A stretch of 17,831 bases of DNA from contig URVA01000019.1 of the NCBI GenBank assembly GCA_900551155.1, positions 1-17,831 on the forward strand, in the 5' to 3' direction. A model generated the notes under the pieces. It was not told the origin of the DNA and ran no database searches. It was given only the letters and a program-made list of their open reading frames with translations. Positions 7,130 through 14,846 of the stretch are shown one piece after another. How positions within the stretch are numbered: position 1 is the stretch's first letter; each line of letters begins with the position of its first letter. Source of the DNA: an uncultured Eggerthella sp. GTDB taxonomy: Bacteria; Actinomycetota; Coriobacteriia; Coriobacteriales; Eggerthellaceae. Position numbers and translations under genes: made by a program.

Positions 7130-8023
7130 TTAATCGACTTTTACATCAAAGCCGTAACGCTCATTGAAATGCTTGATAACAAAGTCTCTGAAGCGAAGTG
7201 TTGCCCAGTTCATTACTGAATTTTCGGGCCATTTCAAATAGAGATAACGTTTGCCATGAATGTCGTTCAAAGGAATAGAGGCAACTTGTTCGCGCCATCT
7301 TCCAAACCATGTAATAGAAGGGGCAAGTGCGATGCCGAAGTCATGAGCGACATAGGACATAACGCGGTTGTAATCCTGATCTTCTATGACGGTGTTAGGT
7401 TTAAAGCCTGCTTGCGAAAACATTTCTGTGATGATGCTGTAGAAAGGCGAATCGCAAAGTGTGCTAACAAAAGGAGCGTTCGACAAACTTGCCAGTGATA
7501 CGTTTTCAACTTTTGAAAGTGGGTTATTGCGAGACACCGCCAGACAAACCTGTTCTTCGCCAAGGAGTAAGTAATTTGGTTCCTTGTGAATATGAGGACT
7601 TGCAAAGAAGGTGATACTTGGTTGTACGGATTTAAGCCTTGAAGAGTTCCATGACGCCATACGAAGACGAACGTTTGGATACTGTTCTTTAAATCCGATG
7701 ATGATATCTTCGAATTCACCCATAGGAACGGGAGAATATATATCGACCGAGAAGTTCTTGTTATGAATGAAGTCGGAGATATCGAGCTTGATGGATTCGG
7801 CAGAGTCTAAAACATCAACCACTTTACTGAGCGCAAAGCGACCCGCATCGTTTAAAACGATATTTCGACCCACCCTATCAAATAGAGGTGCTCCCAATTC
7901 GTTTTCAAGCGAATGCAAACTGCGGCTTAGGCTTGGTTGAGAAGTGTGCAACTTTTGAGCTGCTTTGGTAAGGCTTTCGCATTGCGCAATGACATAAAAG
8001 TTTTGCAGCTGTTGCATCTCCAT
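7130..8023 (-). CDS. LysR-family transcriptional regulator
   Basis: A 297-residue LTTR. The winged helix-turn-helix spans about residues 3-62, with the typical LQNFYVIAQ (6-14), LTKAAQKLHTSQPSLSRSL and LENELGAPLFDR. The remainder is the periplasmic-binding-protein-like effector domain. The frame is open from 8047, but the family start and AAGGGGG ten bases upstream select the ATG at 8023. It is convergent with the TRAP operon. LTTRs usually respond to a small molecule related to the pathway they control. The sequence ATTTCTGTTAT shared with the TRAP leader, and half-sites shared with its own upstream palindrome, suggest that it controls the transporter and itself. Target assignment is inference. 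Confidence 0.9.
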   Translation of the reverse strand: MEMQQLQNFYVIAQCESLTKAAQKLHTSQPSLSRSLHSLENELGAPLFDRVGRNIVLNDAGRFALSKVVDVLDSAESIKLDISDFIHNKNFSVDIYSPVPMGEFEDIIIGFKEQYPNVRLRMASWNSSRLKSVQPSITFFASPHIHKEPNYLLLGEEQVCLAVSRNNPLSKVENVSLASLSNAPFVSTLCDSPFYSIITEMFSQAGFKPNTVIEDQDYNRVMSYVAHDFGIALAPSITWFGRWREQVASIPLNDIHGKRYLYLKWPENSVMNWATLRFRDFVIKHFNERYGFDVKVD

Positions 8024-8082
8024 GGTTTTGCACCCCCTTTTGAGCAAAATAACAGCGAATGTAAGTGCTAGCGAAGGCGCAA

Positions 8083-8096
8083 AACATAACAGAAAT
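8083..8096 (-). promoter_or_regulatory. Possible extended -10 of the LysR gene
   Basis: On the minus strand, ATTTCTGTTAT (8096-8086) runs into an extended -10 box TG-T-TATGTT (8091-8083), about 60 bases before the LysR ATG. The same 11 bases occur in the TRAP leader at 3477-3487. The -35 region is weak. Confidence 0.35.
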
Positions 8097-8157
8097 TTAT
8101 TCTGAAGTTAGATGAAATAAAACAACTATGTTAAGGCGCTTTCGGTTTAGGAACGAC

Positions 8158-8182
8158 AAGTTATTGTAATTCACAATAACTT
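8158..8182. promoter_or_regulatory. 25-bp palindrome, candidate LysR operator
   Basis: AAGTTATTGT (8158-8167) and ACAATAACTT (8173-8182) are perfect 10-bp arms around the spacer AATTC. It contains T-N11-A (T8164, A8176), the LTTR recognition rule. It lies 135 bases upstream of the LysR ATG and 242 bases before the divergent gene at 8424. Eight bases of one arm (AGTTATTG) recur at 3496-3503, just after the TRAP promoter candidate. The rest of the 8024-8423 spacer is A+T-rich, with no ORF or RNA gene that I can support. Confidence 0.55.
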
Positions 8183-8423
8183 AAACATCCGTAACCATTG
8201 TAATAGCTTGATCTCGAGTAACTTATACCAATAATGAATAAGAAACTAACGTATTCTGAAACAAACGAAAAGAAACGAAGCGAATAAACTTTATTAGTCT
8301 ATATAAAAATGCAGCTTGTTTGGCAAAATTAGCGCTGCTTTCGCAAAGTCAAAACCTGAAATAGCAGATTATAGCCAGATGAACAGGAAATATAGATACA
8401 TCTTATGACTAGGGTGAAATTAT

Positions 8424-9467
8424 ATGACTACCGATATAAATAATCACAATGGTGAACAAGCCAAGGCAGACGGCGCAGATAAATCGATAAGCGGTTTCAA
8501 TGGAAATTCTATTCAAACAGAAGAAATTGCTTCATTGTTGCGTAAGGCTCAGGAAGCATATGAAGCAGACGATTCCACGACGGTAAGTGAATGCTGCAAC
8601 AAAGTCTTGGAATTGGACCCTGAAAATGCTGAAGCTTGGAAGCTTCTTGCGCTATTTGGTGGCTGGGATGCCAAGCTCTACGATTTCGATATGGGCTACA
8701 TTATGCGCACCATTAATCATGCGTTGAGTCTCGTTCCAGAAGATAAAAAATATGACACTGCCGCCGACATCTATACGGCACGCAAGCGACAAATTTCGCT
8801 GCGTTTAGAGGCAGCAATTATGATGCCGTCGTATCAGGGAGCAAAGCAGTGTCATGCAGTCATGATGGACTGGAAGCGTTTGCTAGCGGAAATTCCTTAT
8901 CTAACGCCTGGTTTGATCGAAAGCGAAGTTACGCTGTGCAGTAATATTTGTACTCGTTCGAAAATGGGCATCATGCCAAACGATAGGCTTGTGTATACCG
9001 CATATGCAACGTTTAATCATAAAGAGCCTTATGGTGAAACGTTTCGAAAAGTATTGGCAGCGCGCGGAGAGAAAGAAATGCAGCGCGAAGCCAAGGTTTT
9101 AGCTTCCGCGAAAAAAGAAGTGGAAGAGCGTTTGGAAAAGTACCGTGCGCAAGTTGAAGCTGGCGAGCTTTCTGCACAAGAAGAAAAAACGCTTCTGGAA
9201 AAAGAAGCTTCAGATCTTCGCAGCCAGCTGGCAAACATTGTTGGCATGTCTAATCGTAAGTTGTATCAACAGCAGTGCGATGAATTGGAATACCAATTGG
9301 CTAACTTAAAGCCCTATAAGTTCTTCAAGCGCAACGAGATCAATGAACAGTTAAAAGCGGTCCACGAAAAATTGGATCAAATAGATGCACAGGTTGAGGC
9401 AGCAAAGGGAAAGATTCAACCCCAAATCGATGCAATTGAGGAACGAATTGCAGAAATTAGCGCTTAA
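8424..9467 (+). CDS. TPR-like and coiled-coil protein of unknown function
   Basis: A 347-residue soluble protein with no signal peptide or membrane segment. After a polar, probably disordered start (1-32), residues about 33-80 resemble a tetratricopeptide unit (AQEAYEADD, then VLELDPENAEAWKLLAL). From about 205 to the end it is charged and heptad-like, ending in AQVEAAKGKIQPQIDAIEERIAEIS, so a long coiled coil is likely. A break at about 295-305 (LKPYKFFKRNEIN) could be a hinge. AGGGTGA (8411-8417) six bases before the ATG supports the start. It stands alone, divergent from LysR. TPR and coiled coil suggest a scaffold or partner-binding role. I do not recognise the family. Confidence 0.8.
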   Translation: MTTDINNHNGEQAKADGADKSISGFNGNSIQTEEIASLLRKAQEAYEADDSTTVSECCNKVLELDPENAEAWKLLALFGGWDAKLYDFDMGYIMRTINHALSLVPEDKKYDTAADIYTARKRQISLRLEAAIMMPSYQGAKQCHAVMMDWKRLLAEIPYLTPGLIESEVTLCSNICTRSKMGIMPNDRLVYTAYATFNHKEPYGETFRKVLAARGEKEMQREAKVLASAKKEVEERLEKYRAQVEAGELSAQEEKTLLEKEASDLRSQLANIVGMSNRKLYQQQCDELEYQLANLKPYKFFKRNEINEQLKAVHEKLDQIDAQVEAAKGKIQPQIDAIEERIAEISA

Positions 9468-9548
9468 ATGCTCTTAAACCTGTAGATAAAATGCGTCAAA
9501 ATAGAGGATAAGCGAAGACTATAAGCTTTTGTGAATGCGCAGGTGAAT

Positions 9549-9582
9549 GCGCTTGTAGAACTTTGCAAAGTTCTACAAGCGC
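9549..9582. repeat. Perfect 34-bp palindrome
   Basis: GCGCTTGTAGAACTTTG (9549-9565) is followed without a spacer by its exact reverse complement (9566-9582). As RNA it would make a very stable hairpin, 82 bases after the TPR-like gene. It directly precedes, and shares the motif GCGCTTG with, the 49-bp tandem repeat. It may serve as a terminator or a repetitive extragenic palindrome. Confidence 0.85.
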
Positions 9583-9677
9583 TTGCGAATTTCCTTGCAG
9601 TAAAAACGCGCTTGCAAAAGTTCGCAAACGCTCGCGAAATCCTTTGCAGGCAAAGCGCGCTTGCAAAAGTTCGCTTT
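9580..9677 (+). repeat. 49-bp tandem repeat, two diverged units
   Basis: Units 9580-9628 and 9629-9677 match at 39 of 49 positions. Within them a 19-base core, CGCGCTTGCAAAAGTTCGC, is exact at 9607-9625 and 9656-9674. The second unit ends in a T-run, and AAAGCG/CGCTTT (9652-9657, 9672-9677) makes a short terminator-like stem there. The block is non-coding and looks like an extragenic repeat family in this genome. Confidence 0.75.
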
Positions 9678-9746
9678 TTAATTTCTCAATTGAATACGCA
9701 CAGGTTTCTTAAAACAGGTGGCTTTACTTAATGGGGAGGGGAAGCC

Positions 9747-11045
9747 ATGTATGCATCGAAAGAATTTGAGGGCTTTGGTCCATTATCAGGCGTTCGTGTA
9801 GTTGAGTTGGCCGAATGGGTGGCGGCTCCAGCAGCAGTGCGCTGTTTGGGAGAAATGGGCGCCGAAGTTATCAAGGTCGAAAATCCAGCAGGAGATCCGC
9901 AGCGCACTCAGTGCTACGGCTTTGGCGGTAAGCGAACCGAAGAGTGCGATCCAACGTATGAAAACGTCAATGCTAACAAAGACTGGATCAGTTTGAATTT
10001 AAAAACCGAAGAAGGCATGGCTATTTTTATGGACCTGCTCTCAACGGCGGATGTGTTCGTTAATGGTGTGCGTGATAAAGCGCTAAAGCGTATGGGATTG
10101 GATTACGAAACGCTCCATGAAAAGTTTCCCCGTTTGGTCTGGGCGCAAATGCGTGGCTATGGCGAATTTGGCGAAATGCGTGATGAACCTGGATATGATG
10201 CGGTTTGTTGGGGATCGCGCGGTGGCGTAAATGCGGTATTTCGCCAGGCGGGAGAATCGCCCGCGACAGCACCGCAGGGCTTTGGTGATTTTAATGCCGC
10301 GGCTATTTTTGCGGGTGGTATTGTGGCGGCGCTCTTCGATCGTACCCGTACGGGTGTTGGCAATAAGGTAACGACGAATTTGTATCATGTGGCGCTGTGG
10401 GGTCATTCGCATGGTATTCAGTCGCGTCAGTTCGGAGCGCAGTATCCTGGAAGTCGCGCGAAGGCAAATAATCCTTTCAACAACACGTATCAGTCGAAAG
10501 ATGGCATCTGGTTTTTGATTTGCTTGCCCGATTACAACAGATATTTCCCGTCTATGATGCGCATGTTGGGCCAGGGGGACCTGATCGAAGACGAGCGTAT
10601 TATTACGCTTGCAGCTATGGCAGAGCATGGCTTGCAGGAATACGTTGTTTCTAAAATTGGTGAAGGTTTTGCTCGTAAGGACTATGACGAGTGGGATCGC
10701 ATCATGCTGGAAGAGGAAGTTCCTCATCAGAAGTTGTTCGACTACGATGATATTTTGGCTGACGAGGAAGCCTACGACAACGATGCGTTGCGCAGGTATG
10801 AAAGCAAGGATTTTGGACCGCGTGTGTTTAATACCGCGCCACTTCGTTTTGGTAGCTATGGCGATCCTCCGCTGGTTTTGGGTAAGCCTGTTGGTTATCA
10901 CACCGAGCGATTCTTGCGCGACAAGGGCTATTCAGATGAAGAAATTGCCGCGCTAGAAGAAAAGGGCGCTGTTCGTTGTTGGCATGGCGAGGACTTGGAT
11001 GATATTCCTGTGCTCCGCTCGAAACGAGACTTGGCAGGGGAGTAG
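9747..11045 (+). CDS. CaiB/BaiF (class III) CoA-transferase
   Basis: A 432-residue family III CoA-transferase. Members move CoA between carboxylic acids through an aspartyl-CoA anhydride. Visible features are the N-terminal motif LSGVRVVELAEWVAAPAAVR, the Rossmann segment LGEMGAEVIKVENPAGDP (34-51), and PGYDAVCWGSRGG with Asp151, aligned with the catalytic Asp of formyl-CoA transferase. It ends with an acidic tail. GGGGAGGGG (9733-9741) is a strong ribosome site for the ATG at 9747. In Clostridium, FldA and HadA, members of the same family, supply the dehydratase with 2-hydroxyacyl-CoA. The presence of a dehydratase in this window makes such a role attractive, but the gene is separated from it by other units and could serve another acid. 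Confidence 0.9.
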   Translation: MYASKEFEGFGPLSGVRVVELAEWVAAPAAVRCLGEMGAEVIKVENPAGDPQRTQCYGFGGKRTEECDPTYENVNANKDWISLNLKTEEGMAIFMDLLSTADVFVNGVRDKALKRMGLDYETLHEKFPRLVWAQMRGYGEFGEMRDEPGYDAVCWGSRGGVNAVFRQAGESPATAPQGFGDFNAAAIFAGGIVAALFDRTRTGVGNKVTTNLYHVALWGHSHGIQSRQFGAQYPGSRAKANNPFNNTYQSKDGIWFLICLPDYNRYFPSMMRMLGQGDLIEDERIITLAAMAEHGLQEYVVSKIGEGFARKDYDEWDRIMLEEEVPHQKLFDYDDILADEEAYDNDALRRYESKDFGPRVFNTAPLRFGSYGDPPLVLGKPVGYHTERFLRDKGYSDEEIAALEEKGAVRCWHGEDLDDIPVLRSKRDLAGE

Positions 11046-11060
11046 TGCCTGCGATTTCGT

Positions 11061-11087
11061 GAAACTTTGCGAGGAGAAACTTTGCGA
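11061..11087 (+). repeat. 12-bp direct repeat after the CoA-transferase gene
   Basis: GAAACTTTGCGA occurs at 11061-11072 and 11076-11087 (period 15). ACTTTGC is also part of the palindrome at 9549-9582, so both may belong to one extragenic repeat family. Confidence 0.45.
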
Positions 11088-11204
11088 ATAGGTGATAACT
11101 TGCACTTTATTAGGCAGGCGAATCATTCCTTTGCTCTAAGACAGGCGTATCGACAAAGTAGTGTTTGGCTTAGGTGTGCGTAGATTTCTCGGCAAGAATA
11201 AAAC

Positions 11205-11543
11205 ATGAAAGATATGACAAGGTTCAGTATGAGTGACGAAACGAACAAGAGTGACGAAACAAATAAGACAGACAAAGCGAATATAACGGATAAAAGCGAA
11301 GCGAAGAAGAAGGCTTCTGTTGCGACGGTGTCGGCTGCAGAAGCCTTAACTGCTGGGGTTGAGGGAAGGCGAGCTGCGAAATTTACTTTTTCAAGTGATG
11401 CCGCAGGTGGAAGCGACGGAAATAAAAACACTCCTGCCAAAAAGCCTAATCAAAAACTAGGTATGGCGTTTGCATTTGCTTTTGCGATTGTGGCAGCTAT
11501 TGTGCTGGCAGTGTTCATCGCACTTGTTATGGCGCTGGTGTAG
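11205..11543 (+). CDS. Small single-pass membrane protein, unknown function
   Basis: A protein of up to 112 residues. The N-terminal part is hydrophilic and rich in Lys, Ser, Thr and Asp, and opens with a hexapeptide repeat (SDETNK twice, then TDKANI, TDKSEA) visible in the DNA as an imperfect 18-base repeat. The last 27 residues or so (LGMAFAFAFAIVAAIVLAVF and onwards) form one strong membrane helix that ends at the C terminus, a tail-anchor-like topology. Start choice is uncertain: the ATG at 11205 has no clear ribosome site, while the in-frame ATG at 11229 has AAGG six bases upstream and begins MSDETNK. No family is recognised. Opposite-strand frames here look like shadows. Confidence 0.6.
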   Translation: MKDMTRFSMSDETNKSDETNKTDKANITDKSEAKKKASVATVSAAEALTAGVEGRRAAKFTFSSDAAGGSDGNKNTPAKKPNQKLGMAFAFAFAIVAAIVLAVFIALVMALV

Positions 11544-11593
11544 TGTTCGTATAGCGCAGGTTTAACAAGAGGAATCATAGGCTGTGCAAAGGA

Positions 11594-11625
11594 GCCGAAA
11601 ACCGTAATAGCGGTCTCTTTTTCGG
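11594..11625. terminator. Hairpin after the small membrane protein gene
   Basis: GCCGAAAA (11594-11601) pairs with TTTTCGGC (11618-11625), and an inner CCG/CGG pairing extends the stem with a bulge. It lies 50 bases after the stop codon. Its right arm begins with five T residues, giving it terminator character. Confidence 0.5.
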
Positions 11626-11761
11626 CAAGATACAAAATTTTCTTGAAAATGATGCTATTCAGGTAATCGGGACTGATTTCTATATATAACAACCTGGTGA
11701 AGGTGGTATATTTAACCTTACTGAAAAATTGGTTTTATTGTGAATAATTGGGAATCTGGTA

Positions 11762-14620
11762 ATGTCTTCACAACTTGATTATTGGAAATCTATTAAGGCT
11801 AAAAATGCTGAGAATGCATCTCAGAAAGCGCATTCAAATCAAGATACTCAGGATTCTCAATCTTCAACGCAGTCACGCTTTTCTAACGCCGATTATTCTC
11901 GTCGGGGATATTCTCAGGCACATCAGCAAGTGCGCTCGCAATCGCCGCAGCAAGTACAGTCACAATTGCACTCACAATCACATCCGCAAACGAACCCAAG
12001 AACTCGTTCGCAGGAATATTCTTCTACGCGCTCGCAGTTGCGTGGACAAGCGCAAGTACATGGACAAGCGCAGTTGCATGGGCAGCAGCCATATACGAAT
12101 TCGCAGATGCGTCCACAGGCAAGTAAGCGTCCTTTGCGCAATGATCGCGTTTTGCGCTCGCAAGATTATTTGCAAAGTCGCGATGATGAGATTATGGATC
12201 GCCCTAGCGCGGGATATCGTCACGAAAATCAACCTGATGGAGCTTATAGGGGCGCGTCAGGTCGCTATCGTTCATTCAATGAACGCTATGGCATTGACGA
12301 TCGGTCTGGCATCGAGCCAGAAAAGGGAACTCGGTTTCGTTCGCCTTCTCGTTTCGGCGAGGTAGATAGAGACGGCGACTTCCGTGACGTGCGCGAAAGG
12401 CGTGACTACGCTTATGGCGAAAGTGCTCGTGAGGCTCGCGATTTTGGTGAAAGTCGCGTCGCTCGCGAAGGTCGCAGAATCCGCGACGGCCGCGATGCTC
12501 ATCGGATTCACGACAGCCGAAGTACATATAACGATGCGTATAACGAGAGCTACAACGAAGCCCATCATGAATCCTATAACGAGGTCTACGACGAAGCTCC
12601 TCGTGGAGTTCGCGGTGTAGCAGCTCGTGTTGCTGGTAATGTCGCTGGCAAAATACCTTTTGGTGGACGCGATAAGCGCAACGCAGCATCGACTAAAGTT
12701 TCTTCTGTCGCAGCATCTGCTTCCACCGCATCCCAAGCTGCCGCGCCAGCTCGCTCTGACGCAGAACCCACCACCAAATCGCCGCATGACGCGCGCAAAC
12801 TCGGCAAGTCCTATATGCCTGGCCTGGACGGCTTGCGTGCTTTGGCTGTTTTGGCGGTTTTGCTTTATCACATTTCGCCTAACCAATTTATAGGTGGTTA
12901 TATTGGCGTTGACTTGTTCTTTGTTATTTCGGGCTTTTTGATTACGTATCGCAATCTTCAAAACATCCAAAACCCGAACAAGAAGTTCACGCTGAAAAAC
13001 TTCTGGCTTCGTCGTGCAAGACGCCTGATCCCTGCACTCGTGCTGGTTATTTTGGTATGCGTGCCAATTGGTGCGATTATCTATCCTGATATTCTTGTTG
13101 GAGCATTTAGGCAGGTCGCAGGCGCGCTTACCTATTCGACCAACTGGGTGGAAATCATTCATGGTTCGAACTATTTTGACCAGGCAAATCCGTCGTTGTT
13201 TAAGAACTTCTGGTCGCTTGCTGTTGAAGAGCAGTTCTATATCATTTGGCCTCCGCTTTTGCTGCTTTTGCTTTCGCGTAGGCTGAAGAATTCCCAGCTG
13301 ATTACCATTGTGGCAACTATTGCTGTTGCTTCGATGGTTCTGATGGGCGTTCTTGCAGCTCCTGACAACTACACGCGTGTTTACTACGGCACCGACACTC
13401 ATTGCTTCGGTCTTGCCATGGGTATTATCTTCGCCTTCATTTGGAACAAAGAAAAAGGTTCGCTCTCGAAGGAATGGCTGAGCGCGCAGCCTTGGATTCC
13501 AGCGCTGGCTCCTGTTGGCTTGATCGGTTTTGCTCTCATCGTAATGCTGGTGCCCGACACCGCTGCGTTCACCTATCCATTCGGACTTGTTCTTGGATCG
13601 CTGTTCAGCTTGTTCCTGGTTGGCGCAGTTATTATTCGCCCCGACACGCTGTTCACACGCATTATGGAACTGGCGCCGCTGCGCTGGTTGGGTGTTCGTT
13701 CGTATGGTATTTACCTGTGGCATTGGCCGATGTTGGTGTTTGGTCGCATTCTTATTCCGACTGCAATGGGCACGGTAGAAAATGTTGCGGTTGATGTACT
13801 GTTTGCGTTCATTTCATTTGTCGCGGCGGACTTGAGCTATCGCTTTGTTGAAGAACCTATGCGAAAAGATGGCTTCATTAAGTCGCTCGAAAAACTGGTT
13901 GACCGCGTTCGCGATGGAATTGTTGGTAGGGTGCAGGCGGGAGTCTGCGTTGTGTTGGTTATTGCGACCATTATTGCTATTGCGACGGCGCCTGCGAAAA
14001 CTCAGCTCCAGATGCAGATTGAGCAGCAACAGGCAGATCAAGCTCAGCAGGCTCAAGAGGCGCAGCAGAATAATACTGAAGGTGGATCGCCTCAGGATCC
14101 TGGGTCAATTCCGAATTATGACGAGTCCCAGATGAAGGGTATCCCCGATAGTTCAACGATTACCGCTATTGGAGACTCGCTTATTTCGGGCAATTCGATT
14201 GGTTTTGAAGAAGAATTCCCCGAAATTAACTTCTTGGCAGAGCCGATTCGCCAGTGGGAACAGGGCGTCGAGGTAGTTAAGGAAGGTAATCAGCAGGGTC
14301 TGATTCGTCAGAACGTCATCCTTGACTTTGGTACTAATGGTGGTGTTGCGGATGAAGATCTTGTTCGACAGGTGCTTGATGAATTGGGTCCCAATAGGCG
14401 CATTTTGCTTTACAACATCTATAGCCCGTCTACCTTTGTTGATGAAGCAAACGAGATTTACGAAAAGTTTGCTGAAGAATATCCCAACGTATATCTGGTC
14501 GACTGGAATTCTGTTGCAAGTGCGCATCCTGAATACTTGCTTTCTGACAGAACTCACACCAACATCGAAGGCCAGAACGCCTTTGTCGCCGCAGCGAAAG
14601 AAGTGTTTGAAGAGTCGTAG
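11762..14620 (+). CDS. OatA-like membrane acyltransferase with SGNH domain
   Basis: A 952-residue protein. Residues about 350-720 are an acyltransferase-3 domain, starting YMPGLDGLRALAVLAVLLYH and followed by GGYIGVDLFFVISGFLIT and FWLRRARRLIPAL, with about ten membrane helices. The extracytoplasmic C terminus (about 795-952) is SGNH-like: GDSL with Ser806, GTN with Asn859, and D929-R-T-H932 as the catalytic Asp/His block. In OatA-type enzymes the membrane domain brings acetyl groups across and the SGNH domain transfers them to peptidoglycan or another wall polymer. The linker (about 745-790) is Gln-rich. Unusual is the N-terminal extension of about 340 residues before the first helix. It is Gln/Ser/His-rich, then Arg/Asp-rich, with repeats around Tyr-Asn-Glu, and is presumably disordered and cytoplasmic. 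The ribosome site before the ATG at 11762 is weak, so a later start is possible. Confidence 0.9.
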   Translation: MSSQLDYWKSIKAKNAENASQKAHSNQDTQDSQSSTQSRFSNADYSRRGYSQAHQQVRSQSPQQVQSQLHSQSHPQTNPRTRSQEYSSTRSQLRGQAQVHGQAQLHGQQPYTNSQMRPQASKRPLRNDRVLRSQDYLQSRDDEIMDRPSAGYRHENQPDGAYRGASGRYRSFNERYGIDDRSGIEPEKGTRFRSPSRFGEVDRDGDFRDVRERRDYAYGESAREARDFGESRVAREGRRIRDGRDAHRIHDSRSTYNDAYNESYNEAHHESYNEVYDEAPRGVRGVAARVAGNVAGKIPFGGRDKRNAASTKVSSVAASASTASQAAAPARSDAEPTTKSPHDARKLGKSYMPGLDGLRALAVLAVLLYHISPNQFIGGYIGVDLFFVISGFLITYRNLQNIQNPNKKFTLKNFWLRRARRLIPALVLVILVCVPIGAIIYPDILVGAFRQVAGALTYSTNWVEIIHGSNYFDQANPSLFKNFWSLAVEEQFYIIWPPLLLLLLSRRLKNSQLITIVATIAVASMVLMGVLAAPDNYTRVYYGTDTHCFGLAMGIIFAFIWNKEKGSLSKEWLSAQPWIPALAPVGLIGFALIVMLVPDTAAFTYPFGLVLGSLFSLFLVGAVIIRPDTLFTRIMELAPLRWLGVRSYGIYLWHWPMLVFGRILIPTAMGTVENVAVDVLFAFISFVAADLSYRFVEEPMRKDGFIKSLEKLVDRVRDGIVGRVQAGVCVVLVIATIIAIATAPAKTQLQMQIEQQQADQAQQAQEAQQNNTEGGSPQDPGSIPNYDESQMKGIPDSSTITAIGDSLISGNSIGFEEEFPEINFLAEPIRQWEQGVEVVKEGNQQGLIRQNVILDFGTNGGVADEDLVRQVLDELGPNRRILLYNIYSPSTFVDEANEIYEKFAEEYPNVYLVDWNSVASAHPEYLLSDRTHTNIEGQNAFVAAAKEVFEES

Positions 14621-14694
14621 GGGCGGAGTGGCTACGGGTCGGCCGTGGGAGTTTCTGATCGTCAAAGGTAAAACCAAGCTGTGGATATGGCGCT

Positions 14695-14717
14695 CAAATT
14701 TGCAGGATGCAAATTTG
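14695..14717 (+). terminator. Hairpin after the acyltransferase gene
   Basis: CAAATTTGCA (14695-14704) and TGCAAATTTG (14708-14717) are perfect 10-bp arms around the loop GGA, followed by a few T residues. It lies 75 bases after the acyltransferase stop. Confidence 0.5.
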
Positions 14718-14731
14718 TTTGGTGATTATAG

Positions 14732-14770
14732 AAGCAAGTTCGTCGATGCGAAATAACCCCGAACTTGCTT
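14732..14770. terminator. Second hairpin between convergent genes
   Basis: AAGCAAGTTCG (14732-14742) pairs with CGAACTTGCTT (14760-14770), 11 perfect pairs around a 17-base loop, with TTTT shortly after on the plus strand. It sits between the acyltransferase and the convergent protease gene and may stop transcription from either side. Confidence 0.5.
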
Positions 14771-14846
14771 AGAGGTTTTAAGTTCACAGTTATTGGCAGG
14801 GATTGCATATAAGTTATTGAAGTTCATGCTTAATTCAGTCAAACAA

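Noticed and set aside
9549..9677. CRISPR array
   Set aside because: Only two diverged 49-base units lie side by side without unique spacers, and no cas genes are present.
9531..9731. 66-codon plus-strand ORF over the repeat cluster
   Set aside because: It lies entirely on the palindrome and tandem repeats, has no ribosome site, and its repetitive product only reflects the DNA repeats.
10083..10901. Minus-strand ORF opposite the CoA-transferase gene
   Set aside because: Low-complexity basic product with no ribosome site. The plus strand holds an unmistakable CaiB/BaiF protein.
12272..13723. Long minus-strand ORF (483 codons) opposite the acyltransferase gene
   Set aside because: Its product has no domain character and is rich in Arg, Asn and Cys. 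It is the codon shadow of the clear acyltransferase frame.
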